Source: Psychrobacter fulvigenes
Lineage (GTDB): Bacteria > Pseudomonadota > Gammaproteobacteria > Pseudomonadales > Moraxellaceae
NCBI RefSeq assembly: GCF_904846155.1
Contig: NZ_CAJGZP010000001.1
Span: forward strand, 1,922,001-1,986,000
DNA length: 64,000 nucleotides
Direction of reading: 5' to 3'
The notes under the pieces are model-generated. The model saw nothing but the letters and a program-made list of their open reading frames with translations. It had not been told where the DNA came from and made no database searches. Positions 9,275 through 18,212 of the stretch are shown one piece after another (the first letter of the stretch is position 1; each line of letters opens with the position of its first letter). Both the position numbers and the translations under genes were made by a program.

Positions 9275-10110
9275 GGGCGTGTCATCAATTAAGCCAAACG
9301 ACACAAGAAACTAAGTGAATGGCACTAAGGAAATGACTGGCTAACTTATCATAGCGAGTGGCAATCGCACGATACTGCTTAATCTTGGCAAAGAAGTTCT
9401 CTATTAGGTGCCTCGCTTTATAAAGCTCTTTATCGAAGTCTCTTGGCTGCAGCCGATGACACTTAGATGGTATAACTGCATTACCTTGCACTGCTTTAAT
9501 CGGTTCAATAACGCGGGCATCAGCATCGTAAGCTTTATCGGCAAGCCACGTTTGGCTAATACTGACATCAAGCAATTCATCTGAGCCACACAGATCATGA
9601 GCTGCCCCACCTGTTAGATAAAAGCCAGTAGGATTGCCTAGCGCATCTGTTCGAGTATGTATTTTAGTCGTCAGTCCACCTTTGCTGCGTCCAATGGCTT
9701 GATCCCTTTTTTTCCAGCACTGTGCTGGTGGGCTTTAACAATCGTGGCATCTAGCATGGCATATTCGTCATCGGTTGTTCAGAGAGTTGATTAAAAACCT
9801 GCTCCCATACGCCTTTTTTTGACCAGCGACTAAAACGAGTATGAATCACTCTGAAGTCGCCAAAGCGTTCAGGTAGGTCACGCCAAGGTATGCCGGTCTT
9901 GTAACGGTACAGAACCGCTTCTACGAACAAGCGGTTATCCTTTGCAGTAACACCAACGTCACTTGGTTTACCAGGTAGAATGTCTTTAATTCTCTCCCAT
10001 TGGTCATCACGTAGGGCATGTCGTCTTGTCATAGTCATTGAGCTCAAATTCCTAAATACGATCTAAGTATAGCTTATTCTGAAATATCTATGCTAATTGA
10101 TGACACGCCC
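9275..10110 (-). mobile_element. IS5-family (IS427-like) insertion in zorD
   Basis: About 836 bp with terminal inverted repeats starting GGGCGTGTCATCAATTA at the left end and its complement at the right end (TAATTGATGACACGCCC). A TA duplication flanks it (9273-9274 and 10111-10112), as expected for IS427-type members that target TA. It encodes a DDE transposase on the minus strand that is now split by two -1 shifts. It lies between zorC and the body of zorD and interrupts zorD in its third codon. Confidence 0.9.
9285..10038 (-). pseudogene. IS5-family transposase, frameshifted twice
   Basis: The first segment starts at the ATG at 10038 ([31 protein letters not shown]) and runs to a stop at 9751 after SEQPMTN. 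Homology continues in the -1 frame as [20 protein letters not shown], which carries the first catalytic Asp. It shifts by -1 again at an A7 run (9713-9707) to GRSKGGLTTKIH, TWLADKAYD (second Asp) and KARHLIENFFAKIKQYRA (Glu). IS427-type elements can use one programmed shift, and the A7 run is a plausible slippery site. Two shifts suggest at least one inactivating change, or a sequencing error in the homopolymer. Confidence 0.8.
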
Positions 10111-10137
10111 TAATTTCATTAAAGATACTCTATAGTT

Positions 10138-11511
10138 TTAATCTGGAAATATTCCTAATTCTTGCAGTCTGCGATCGAAGGATTTCTCCCAAGCTCCTTG
10201 ATGTGATAAGTAAAACTGAGCCTGAGAAGTTGACTTTAAGCTAGTAATCTCTACTTTACCTGTTTTTCCCTGAAAAGGAGGGTACGGAAGCTTACGATAA
10301 AAGTAGGTCGCATTATTCATTTCAGAGAACTCTACTATATAGAACCCCCCTATTTTTATCATAAAAGCGTTTGCAGCATTACTTTTACCAACAATCCTTT
10401 TAAATCGCCCAGCATTATTTCTCTTAAACTCTGCTTGTTGCGCTGTTGGATAACGCATTGCTTGATCATTTAAGAATATTTCTGAAAGCGTGACTTGTTT
10501 GAGAAATCTCATCCAGTAATTAAACCTTCGAACATCGGCACTACTACCAAAAACGGTAAAGAAGGCTTCTAAATCTGCTCTAACAAACCATTGAATCACC
10601 ATTTTTTTGGTATCCAGGCTGACGTTACGCCAGCCTGCCGATGAGTCGTATTGAGGATTACCCCACTGCGTCAAACAGATGCTCTTTAAGACTTCATGTA
10701 CTATCGTACGTCTTGAGGTTGTTGCATAACGTTCAAGTAGCGCTGTTAAGATGTCTTTGGTATAGATTGGGTTTTGTTCTAATAAACGCAGAAAGCGAGG
10801 GATGGCTTCGAGGTAATCGTCCTCTCTCATCGTTTTAACAGACTTGATAGATGAGCTTACTAAACTATCCCAAAACCAACTATTCGGTGCGATACTTAGG
10901 CTTTCTAGCTGACTACTTACTCTTTCCTCATCGCTATTATGTAAAAAGTTACGAATGAATTTTTTGGAAGGGTCTGCTGATAGTAGTTCAGGATGTTCAG
11001 TTAACGTCGTTAGCCATTTTTTAGGACGTGTGGTGGTTTGAAATAAAGAGGAACGGTTGGTACTTAAGATATTTTTGAGCCCAAGCCAGTTATTAGGCCG
11101 TTTGTTAATTTCATCTTGCTCTACTGCAAAATAACTATAAAGCAAAGGAAAATAAACGGCCTTAAGCAATTCAGGCTTCATGTTATTAAACTGCTCAACC
11201 AGCTGGCTACCTATGAATGTAAATAAAATTTTATCTTCGTAATTTGACAGTTTCTTACTCAGTGACCATGCTAGATTCTTCCAATCACGCTTGGTCAGAT
11301 ACTCTGTGCCATGTCGCTCTAGCTTTTTAATAGAATTGATAATTTTTGCTTCAATAGGCTGAGTATTTTCCATATCATCAAACTTACGCTCAATGATATC
11401 TAAGGTCTTTATCAATTTATGCGGTCTAGCAAATTTGTTTTGTGCTTGAGCAGGCTCAGAAAACCTCTCAACGCTCTGGTTTAGTCTTTGCTTTAAATCA
11501 GCGATACTCAT
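10138..11511 (-). CDS. zorC: ZorC, type I Zorya DNA-binding component (EH-signature protein)
   Basis: About 457 residues, assigned mainly by position between ZorB and ZorD and by its C-terminal EH-signature-like region (FIRADLEAFF-type segment, DSSADVRRFNYWMRFLKQ, then KIGGFYIVEFSEMNNATYFYRK near the end). The protein is largely helical and soluble, with no membrane segment. In type I Zorya, ZorC is cytosolic, binds DNA and works with ZorD downstream of the ZorAB motor. The ATG at 11511 is preferred to the GTG at 11514 because AAGG of the zorB end is well placed as its ribosome site. It ends 18 bp before the native zorD ATG, so the operon is tightly packed. Confidence 0.85.
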   Translation of the reverse strand: MSIADLKQRLNQSVERFSEPAQAQNKFARPHKLIKTLDIIERKFDDMENTQPIEAKIINSIKKLERHGTEYLTKRDWKNLAWSLSKKLSNYEDKILFTFIGSQLVEQFNNMKPELLKAVYFPLLYSYFAVEQDEINKRPNNWLGLKNILSTNRSSLFQTTTRPKKWLTTLTEHPELLSADPSKKFIRNFLHNSDEERVSSQLESLSIAPNSWFWDSLVSSSIKSVKTMREDDYLEAIPRFLRLLEQNPIYTKDILTALLERYATTSRRTIVHEVLKSICLTQWGNPQYDSSAGWRNVSLDTKKMVIQWFVRADLEAFFTVFGSSADVRRFNYWMRFLKQVTLSEIFLNDQAMRYPTAQQAEFKRNNAGRFKRIVGKSNAANAFMIKIGGFYIVEFSEMNNATYFYRKLPYPPFQGKTGKVEITSLKSTSQAQFYLSHQGAWEKSFDRRLQELGIFPD

Positions 11512-11516
11512 CACAT

Positions 11517-12251
11517 CTACCTTGGCAACTGACAGCTTTCAACAGCAATAGAATCAAAGGTTGGTTGATCCTCGATATCCTCTTGTTCTTTTAAGCCATA
11601 AAACTGCATTCGTAGCTCAACGCGGCGTGAGGCTTCTTTACTGTCTTTTGCAGCGTTAAACGACACTCCACCTGCTAAAAACAACTGCTTTATTTGACTT
11701 TCTTGCGCAGCAGTTAAATTAAGCTCTGGGTTGAATTTTGGGTCAAGCAAACTACACATGACCCATTCTGAGCGCCGCAAGCTTAAATTTAGGTTATATA
11801 AATATGAGCCATCCGTATCTGTAAAGCCTTCAATCACGATTTGTTTGAACCATTTTTTGCCATTTTCACTATTGGCTGCATCTAAGACTACAGGTACTAG
11901 GGCACTTAATGCTTTTACACCTTCTGAATTTAATCGATAGTCATTATGACCAAAGCGGCCAGCTTCACCAAAATTAATACGGTTTTCTTTACAGTCGACG
12001 GTAACCAGTTGATCTTTTAAAGTAGGATCATCTTTAATACTGGTACAAATATCTAAAATCTCTGAGCTGCGCTCTTTTTCTGCTTGGGTGGCTTCATTGA
12101 TCTTTTTGGTCACTACCATTAAAGACACCGCCATCACCACCAAAAACAAGGTCATAAGCGCGGTCATCAAGTCAGCAAATGATATCCAAAAAGGTTTCTC
12201 ACCCTCATCTTTTGGACGGTGCTTTTTTGCGTATCTATTATTACCAAACAT
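11517..12251 (-). CDS. zorB: ZorB, MotB/OmpA-like stator subunit of Zorya
   Basis: A 244-residue MotB-like protein. A single N-terminal membrane helix (about residues 21-47, PFWISFADLMTALMTLFLVV) contains the conserved Asp in FADLMTALM that conducts ions in MotB-type stators. A linker follows, then a C-terminal OmpA-type peptidoglycan-binding domain (RFGHNDYRLNSEGVKALS, IEGFTDTDGSYLYN, LSLRRSEWV, AKDSKEASRRVEL). ZorB pairs with ZorA in the inner membrane and anchors the motor to the cell wall. It starts 18 bp after zorA and ends 5 bp before zorC. Confidence 0.93.
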   Translation of the reverse strand: MFGNNRYAKKHRPKDEGEKPFWISFADLMTALMTLFLVVMAVSLMVVTKKINEATQAEKERSSEILDICTSIKDDPTLKDQLVTVDCKENRINFGEAGRFGHNDYRLNSEGVKALSALVPVVLDAANSENGKKWFKQIVIEGFTDTDGSYLYNLNLSLRRSEWVMCSLLDPKFNPELNLTAAQESQIKQLFLAGGVSFNAAKDSKEASRRVELRMQFYGLKEQEDIEDQPTFDSIAVESCQLPR

Positions 12252-12269
12252 TAGCGATACACTCCAAAA

Positions 12270-14342
12270 TTACAGTCTGACTTTTTGGGTCAAATCTTCA
12301 AGATCTTCTACCACATTCCCTAGACCCTCGACACCCGTTGCAAGACGTTTGACCGCCTGATCAAGGGTATTATCAAAGGATACCAGTGACTGGTTTAGGC
12401 TACTTTCAACAGAGCTACCAAAACTATCAAAGCTTTTCACTAATACATCGCTGACTTCTGTTAGATACTCTTGCATCTCTGCCTTCACTTGATTAAGCGC
12501 GGTTGTCATACCTTGCATATCATTAAGCATTTGACTGCTCATGCCTGCCTCAGATTTTGATTGCTGAATGAGACCCTCGAGTGTTTTGATGGCAAGATTA
12601 ACGCTATTTTGAGAGTTCTTATAATCTCTGACCAACTCAATCAAGTTGCTGCTGGCGTTAGTCATATTGATTGAGGTGGTATTAACCTGTGCAATAAGTT
12701 CTGAGGATTTTTCAGTAACCGTACTCAGCGAACTACCCGCTGTCGTAAACTGCTCGGACGCTCTGCGCATTTTTTCTGCGCCCTCGTTCATACCAGTGAT
12801 ACTGTCTGTAGTGACTTTAGACAGTTTCTGGATATTCTCTTTATGCATTTGAACGGCGTCTTGGCTGTGCGCTATCAGCTCTTTAATCTCGCCACCTAAG
12901 TTATCAATGAGCGTTGTTGACTGCTCGTGCAGTTTTTGTTGGTTGTCTGATATTAGGCGATCTTGCTCGATGCACTGTTCGGCAACATTTGCCAGCAGAC
13001 CTGACATGGAGGCGCCCAAATCTGAGACGAGCTCTGACATCTTACTATTTAGCTGTTCTGCAGCTTGTAATCCTTGCTCACTCATCTTGGCGGAACCTGT
13101 AGATAGGTTTTCTACCATATCGTTCATTTGAGCTGCCATCTCATTTTGCTTTTGATGGATACTCTCCATCATGTTTGTCATTTGCGTCTCTAGCGTCTTC
13201 GTTGATGTTTCACTATTGACTTGCATATCTGTAATGAGCTGAGAAAACCCTGACTGCATCTCACGCATAGCGGTGACAGACTGCGTCATCATCTCACTCA
13301 TGCCATTCATTTGACTGCCAAATGTCGTTTCAAGCTTACTCATAAAGGCGGTCAACACATCAGTCATTAGTTCCTGTACTGCTGATCCTTGATCGCCACT
13401 CACTTGCTGCACGCTCGAGGCAATCTTATCTAAAGGACCTTGCAGATTATCGGTAATAGACTCGCCAATCTGGGTTGCCATCGACTGACTGGTTTGCGCA
13501 TAAGACTCACTTAAATGAGTCGCAAAAGCTGTCTGATTCTTTTTATTCTCATCAACCAGATTGGTCATCATGACCTTTAGCTCATTTACTAGACTGTCTT
13601 TGAGCTGGCGAGCATTGGCTTCGTTTGCTTGCGACGATTTTAATAGTTTGGCTAAATATTCCTCACCGCTGTCATCAGGAATAAAGGCATTATCAATAGC
13701 TGTGTTTAACCGCTGTAATTGCGCGTAGCACTGTCTCAGCCATGACTTTTCACGCCATGTGATAAGCATAGCGACCAGAATAGCCAATCCAGACGCCATG
13801 AATGCCTCAGCAACGCCAGTCAGTAGCAGATTTAGACTGTCTTGAACCGTGTCAGGACTGCCAGCAGGATCAAAGGCTAGTAGACCGATGAGCAAACCTG
13901 CAAAGGTAACAATAATACCGACACCTGTAATCATGCCGGGCAAATGCTTATAAAACTCTACCTTTAATGGTACATCTACGACGATGGATTCTGTAAAAAA
14001 CGCTTCACTTGGTACGGTTGCATGTGAGTGAACAACCCTATCTTCCCCATCTACAGTCTCATAAGTATCATGGAAGGTTTTTTTGTAATTCGACCAAGCC
14101 TGTCTTAATGACAAATGACTACTAAACTTCTCATCTAATAAACCCTTATTTATTCCAGATTGATCATCAATGGCTTCTAGTTCATCGGCGACTTGTGATA
14201 GCTTATTATTTAATGCTCTTGCAGGTCTTAAATAATTAAAGAAAAATCTAACACCTACATAACTAACAAAAATCAGAATTAATGTTGGGAACAAATAATA
14301 CTCTTGCGAGACTTGCGCTATTTTTAACCAATTTAAATCCAT
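12270..14342 (-). CDS. zorA: ZorA, MotA/TolQ-like proton-channel motor with long coiled-coil tail
   Basis: About 690 residues. Membrane helices are visible near residues 10-35 (YYLFPTLILIFVSYVGVRF), 138-160 (MITGVGIIVTFAGLLIGLL) and 175-200 (GVAEAFMASGLAILVAML), which is the MotA/ExbB core. The remaining 480 residues are a Ser/Thr/Gln/Met-rich helical tail resembling a chemoreceptor coiled coil, matching the long cytoplasmic ZorA tail of type I Zorya. The tail is thought to pass the invasion signal to ZorC/ZorD. The start is uncertain: ATG at 14342 (after GGATGG) is preferred over ATG 14351 and GTG 14363. It is the first gene of the zor operon. Confidence 0.92.
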   Translation of the reverse strand: MDLNWLKIAQVSQEYYLFPTLILIFVSYVGVRFFFNYLRPARALNNKLSQVADELEAIDDQSGINKGLLDEKFSSHLSLRQAWSNYKKTFHDTYETVDGEDRVVHSHATVPSEAFFTESIVVDVPLKVEFYKHLPGMITGVGIIVTFAGLLIGLLAFDPAGSPDTVQDSLNLLLTGVAEAFMASGLAILVAMLITWREKSWLRQCYAQLQRLNTAIDNAFIPDDSGEEYLAKLLKSSQANEANARQLKDSLVNELKVMMTNLVDENKKNQTAFATHLSESYAQTSQSMATQIGESITDNLQGPLDKIASSVQQVSGDQGSAVQELMTDVLTAFMSKLETTFGSQMNGMSEMMTQSVTAMREMQSGFSQLITDMQVNSETSTKTLETQMTNMMESIHQKQNEMAAQMNDMVENLSTGSAKMSEQGLQAAEQLNSKMSELVSDLGASMSGLLANVAEQCIEQDRLISDNQQKLHEQSTTLIDNLGGEIKELIAHSQDAVQMHKENIQKLSKVTTDSITGMNEGAEKMRRASEQFTTAGSSLSTVTEKSSELIAQVNTTSINMTNASSNLIELVRDYKNSQNSVNLAIKTLEGLIQQSKSEAGMSSQMLNDMQGMTTALNQVKAEMQEYLTEVSDVLVKSFDSFGSSVESSLNQSLVSFDNTLDQAVKRLATGVEGLGNVVEDLEDLTQKVRL

Positions 14343-14363
14343 CGATACCATCCGTCTAATCAC

Positions 14364-14716
14364 ATAATAGCTTGAACGCTTTTATAGTCATTCCGTTTTA
14401 TTTGACTACAGTAAAACCAGAATTAGCTCAATAAAAAGACCGCCATCAAAGTTTCATGACAGCGACCCACATCTTCAATTACAAGCTGTAACTCATAAAA
14501 ACACAATGGTAACATGAACAAATGACTAGAAAATGATTGAAAAAAATAGTATTTAGGAAATAGAAGATAGTTCTGAGGGTTTATGATTATGGTAGAGAGG
14601 GAGTAGTAGACATCATACTCAATGATAATTATGAAATCTAGGTACCTTTTATAAGGCAGATATAGGTAATTTGACTCTGATGATGTTTAGCGAATTTGGA
14701 GGTCTTACCCGTATTA
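14364..14716. other. intergenic region upstream of zorA
   Basis: This 353-bp AT-rich stretch lies between the start of zorA and the end of the next minus-strand gene. It must hold the zor promoter on the minus strand, but I see no consensus boxes convincing enough to mark, no ORF with a ribosome site and no strong hairpin. Confidence 0.4.
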
Positions 14717-15205
14717 TTAAAGTTGAAAGCGTTTCAAGTCAGGATATAACTGCCTAGTCAAATCATAAATCTCATCTTCTGCCGCAATACCTTTTTTATC
14801 AGGATTTGGATAAAGAGCAGCAGTAAGAATCAATCGAGGAAGCTGCAAATACTCAGCAAACACTCTCTCCAGCTCTTTTCTTAGAAATTCAAACCAAAAA
14901 GTAGTAATTTCTGCGGGTGTATGAGGGTCAGGTATCACATACGTAAATAAATCTGCATTAAGACAATACTGCATACGGAACGACGCTGCCATACGATCAT
15001 GCAACCACTGCAAAGTTCTATGATCAAAACTTACAAGCCCATCACGCAAGTCACTCAACTCTGTACGAACATTAACCACGGCTTCAGCTTCACGATGCTT
15101 AGCACTAGCAAAGTCAATGATGATTCGTAATGCTTCTCTATAGCAATCATGTTGGATCCATCCGATACGGGTAGAATCACCGTGAAAATAGTCACTAACT
15201 ATCAT
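14717..15205 (-). CDS. small protein of unknown function between Zorya and the methyltransferase cassette
   Basis: About 162 residues that I do not recognise. It is soluble and helical, with no signal or membrane segment. Aromatic/histidine-rich stretches such as SDYFHGDSTRIGWIQHDCYR, HRTLQWLHDRMAASFRMQYC and TTFWFEFLRKELERVFAEYL stand out. The ATG at 15205 is chosen; the frame also opens at TTG 15211. It is divergent from the plus-strand methyltransferase gene with about 160 bp between the starts, so the pair may share a control region. It could be a regulator or accessory part of that cassette, or unrelated cargo. Confidence 0.7.
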   Translation of the reverse strand: MIVSDYFHGDSTRIGWIQHDCYREALRIIIDFASAKHREAEAVVNVRTELSDLRDGLVSFDHRTLQWLHDRMAASFRMQYCLNADLFTYVIPDPHTPAEITTFWFEFLRKELERVFAEYLQLPRLILTAALYPNPDKKGIAAEDEIYDLTRQLYPDLKRFQL

Positions 15206-15309
15206 TACCAAGTCTCATTAATAAAATTCTAGTCTTATTATTGCAAGTGATAAGATGCTGTATCACCTCATTCAAAGCAACTAAACCTTTAAATCTTCTA
15301 AGATAGCGC

Positions 15310-15315
15310 TATAAT
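15310..15315 (+). promoter_or_regulatory. candidate -10 element of the methyltransferase operon
   Basis: A perfect TATAAT lies 50 bp upstream of the chosen ATG (15366) in an AT-rich divergent intergenic region. A matching -35 box is not convincing, so this is only a candidate. Confidence 0.35.
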
Positions 15316-15365
15316 TGCACATTAGCCTGCTTATTTACACCCGTAATTCATCTACAGAGACAACC

Positions 15366-18149
15366 ATGGCATTTAACCAAACCCAGTTTTTTGAAGATTT
15401 AGAAAAATTAACCACCAAAGTCATTGTTAAGAATAAAAAAGACGACTTTATATACGATTTTCTAACGCTGCTAGATGTCTCAAAATCTACGATAACCTCA
15501 CTTAAAAAGAATGACGGTCGTTTTAACGTCGCAGCCAATCCTGAGGCTGGCGAGGTTGCCAATAAGCATCGTATCTACTTTAAGCCTGTAGATGAAGATC
15601 AAGACCTTGCTAAAGCACTAAGTAAGGTGATGAACAGCCCAATCATCAACCAGCACAAAATCCGTATGGTGATGGTAACGGACTTCAACACCGTACTGAT
15701 TAACGACACTAAGTATGATGAGACGCTTGACTGCGACTTTACCGATCTTTATAAAAACTACCATTTCTTATTGCCACTTGCCGGCCTAGAGCGTGCACGT
15801 GAGTACTCAGAGCACCCTGCTGATGTACAAGCGTCAGAGAAAATGGGTCGCTTGTTTGACCATATCCGCAAGCTTAACGAGTTTAATACTGCTGATGACT
15901 TACATGCTCTCAATATATTTTTGACGCGACTACTATTCTGCTTTTATGCTGAAGATACGGGTATTTTTAAAGCAGACCAGTTCTATGACGTGATTGATAG
16001 AACCACCAATATAGATGGCAGTGACGTCGATAGCGTCTTGTATGAGCTGTTTGAGGTTTTAGACTTACCTGAGTTTAGCACCGAGCGCGATGCCAAGCCC
16101 ACTCACCTAAGCGCATTCCCCTATGTGAACGGCAGCTTGTTCGAATATCAGTTTGCCATTCCGGAGTTTGATGCGCGTACCCGCCGTATCTTACTAGAGT
16201 GCGCACGTTTGAGCTGGGCCGAGATTAACCCCGATATTTTCGGTTCCATGTTTCAGGCAGTGATTGACCCTGAGCAGCGTGGCAGCTTAGGACAGCATTA
16301 CACCAGTGTTAGCAATATCATGAAGGTCATACAGCCACTATTCTTATATGAGCTACGTGCAGAGCTAGACACGGTCATAGCGCTGAGTCATGACAATCGC
16401 CATAAGAACAATAAAGCCGAACGCTTAGATGCCTTACTTACCCGTATAAGCCAAATCAAAGTATTTGATCCAGCTTGCGGATCAGGCAACTTTTTGATCA
16501 TTGCTTATAAAGAGCTGCGTAAACTAGAGATTGATGTATTAAAAGCACAACGCGACTTACTAGGCTCTAAGGACAATCTGCTGGGTCTAGGCTTTGATAG
16601 TGTGGTCAGCTTAGATAATCTGTACGGTATCGAGTATGACGACTTTGCCAGTCAAATTGCGCGTTTGTCACTATGGCTCGCTGAGCATCAGATGAATGTG
16701 CTATTCGAGCAAGAGTTTGGTGCATCTCAGCCAATGCTGCCACTCAAAGACAGTGGGCACATTGTTTATGGCAATAGCTTGCGTATCGATTGGAATGAAG
16801 TATGTCCAAATAATGGCAGTGATGAGATTTATATTATTGGTAATCCACCGTTCAAAGGACGGAAAAATCGTACAGAGGACCAAACAAGAGATATGGAAGT
16901 AACTTTTAAAGAATTTAAAAACTTTAAAAATCTTGATTATGTCACATCATGGTTTTGGAAAGGCGCACAGTATATTGCAGATTCAGATGCAAAACTCGCG
17001 CTCGTATCCACAAGTTCAGTTGTTCAAGGGATACAAGTTTCAATATTATTCCCTGATATTTTTGAATTAGGAATAAGTATCGATTTTGCTTATCAGTCAT
17101 TCCCTTGGAAAAATAGCGCTAAAGATAATGCAGCTGTACACGTAGTTATAATTGGCCTATCACCAAAAACCAATAAAAATAAGAAAATATTTAAGCTTAT
17201 AGGTACAAATTGGCATACAGAAAATACTGACAGTATTAACCCTTATTTGATGACTGGCAATCCTATAGCTGTTATCTCGCGAACATACCCATTTACTGAT
17301 ATTTCACAAGTTGTTGATGGGTCTAATTACACTAAGTCAGAACCTCTAATCATGGATACTGAGCAGAAGAACGAAATCTTGAACAAAGAGCCCGATTTAG
17401 AAAAATGGATTAGGCCTTTGCTTGGCTCTAAAGAATTTTTGCACGGCATTCAAAGGTGGTGCTTTTGGCTTGTTGATGCATTAGAGGACGACATTAGTAA
17501 TTCTAAAATACTAAGCGATTTAGTAGAACAAGTTAAAATTGATAGACAAAATAGTAAAAAGAAAGATACTAGAGAAAAAGCAGTATTGATTCCTCACCTA
17601 TTCCCTGAAATAAGACAACCTACGGATGGAAGTTATCTTCTAATTCCGAAAGTATCTTCGGAAAGGCGATTTTATATTCCAATAGGTTTTTTCGATAGCA
17701 ATGTCATTGCTACAAACAAGGTGAGTATTATTCCTAATGGATCATTATATGATTTTGGATTAATAACTTCTAAAATGCATAATGAATGGATGCGGCTGGT
17801 AGCTGGTCGATTAGAAAGCCGTTATAACTACTCAGGAACCATCGTCTACAACACCTTTCCCTTCCCTGACGCCACAGACGAGCAGAAACAGCACATTGAA
17901 AGTCTTGCGGAAGAAATTCTACTCGCTAGAGCCAGTAATGCTGGCATGACATTAGCTGAGTTATACGATCCGGATAAGATGCCTGAGGACTTAAAACAAG
18001 CGCATAGCAACCTCGATGATGCGGTGGACAAGCTGTATCGCATGCAAGGATTTTCCAATACCGAAGAGCGCTTGGCGCATTTGCTGGCACGTTATGAGCA
18101 GCTTATCGAAGCGGAAAAGCAAAGTAAAATCAAAAAGAAGGCTAAGTAG
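15366..18149 (+). CDS. MmeI/YeeA-like DNA N6-adenine methyltransferase of an unassigned restriction-like cassette
   Basis: About 927 residues. The SAM motif I is FDPACGSGNFLI (about residue 368) and the adenine-methyltransferase motif IV is GNPPFKGR (about residue 493). The N-terminal 200 residues resemble the front of MmeI/YeeA-type proteins (YFKPVDEDQDLAKAL, LPLAGLERA, HPADVQASEKMGRLFDHI), but I do not see the ExK pair of a PD-(D/E)xK nuclease, so cleavage may come from a partner. Residues about 500-800 should be the target-recognition region; their DNA is clearly more AT-rich than both flanks. A C-terminal helical part (LYDPDKMPEDLKQAHSNLDDAVD) is typical of the family. The ATG at 15366 is used rather than the upstream TTG. 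The helicase gene follows after 63 bp. Confidence 0.88.
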   Translation: MAFNQTQFFEDLEKLTTKVIVKNKKDDFIYDFLTLLDVSKSTITSLKKNDGRFNVAANPEAGEVANKHRIYFKPVDEDQDLAKALSKVMNSPIINQHKIRMVMVTDFNTVLINDTKYDETLDCDFTDLYKNYHFLLPLAGLERAREYSEHPADVQASEKMGRLFDHIRKLNEFNTADDLHALNIFLTRLLFCFYAEDTGIFKADQFYDVIDRTTNIDGSDVDSVLYELFEVLDLPEFSTERDAKPTHLSAFPYVNGSLFEYQFAIPEFDARTRRILLECARLSWAEINPDIFGSMFQAVIDPEQRGSLGQHYTSVSNIMKVIQPLFLYELRAELDTVIALSHDNRHKNNKAERLDALLTRISQIKVFDPACGSGNFLIIAYKELRKLEIDVLKAQRDLLGSKDNLLGLGFDSVVSLDNLYGIEYDDFASQIARLSLWLAEHQMNVLFEQEFGASQPMLPLKDSGHIVYGNSLRIDWNEVCPNNGSDEIYIIGNPPFKGRKNRTEDQTRDMEVTFKEFKNFKNLDYVTSWFWKGAQYIADSDAKLALVSTSSVVQGIQVSILFPDIFELGISIDFAYQSFPWKNSAKDNAAVHVVIIGLSPKTNKNKKIFKLIGTNWHTENTDSINPYLMTGNPIAVISRTYPFTDISQVVDGSNYTKSEPLIMDTEQKNEILNKEPDLEKWIRPLLGSKEFLHGIQRWCFWLVDALEDDISNSKILSDLVEQVKIDRQNSKKKDTREKAVLIPHLFPEIRQPTDGSYLLIPKVSSERRFYIPIGFFDSNVIATNKVSIIPNGSLYDFGLITSKMHNEWMRLVAGRLESRYNYSGTIVYNTFPFPDATDEQKQHIESLAEEILLARASNAGMTLAELYDPDKMPEDLKQAHSNLDDAVDKLYRMQGFSNTEERLAHLLARYEQLIEAEKQSKIKKKAK

Positions 18150-18212
18150 CTCTTTATACGAGCCGCAGCCTAAAAAATAATGCCACACATCTTGTCTATA
18201 GTAGAGTAAACC

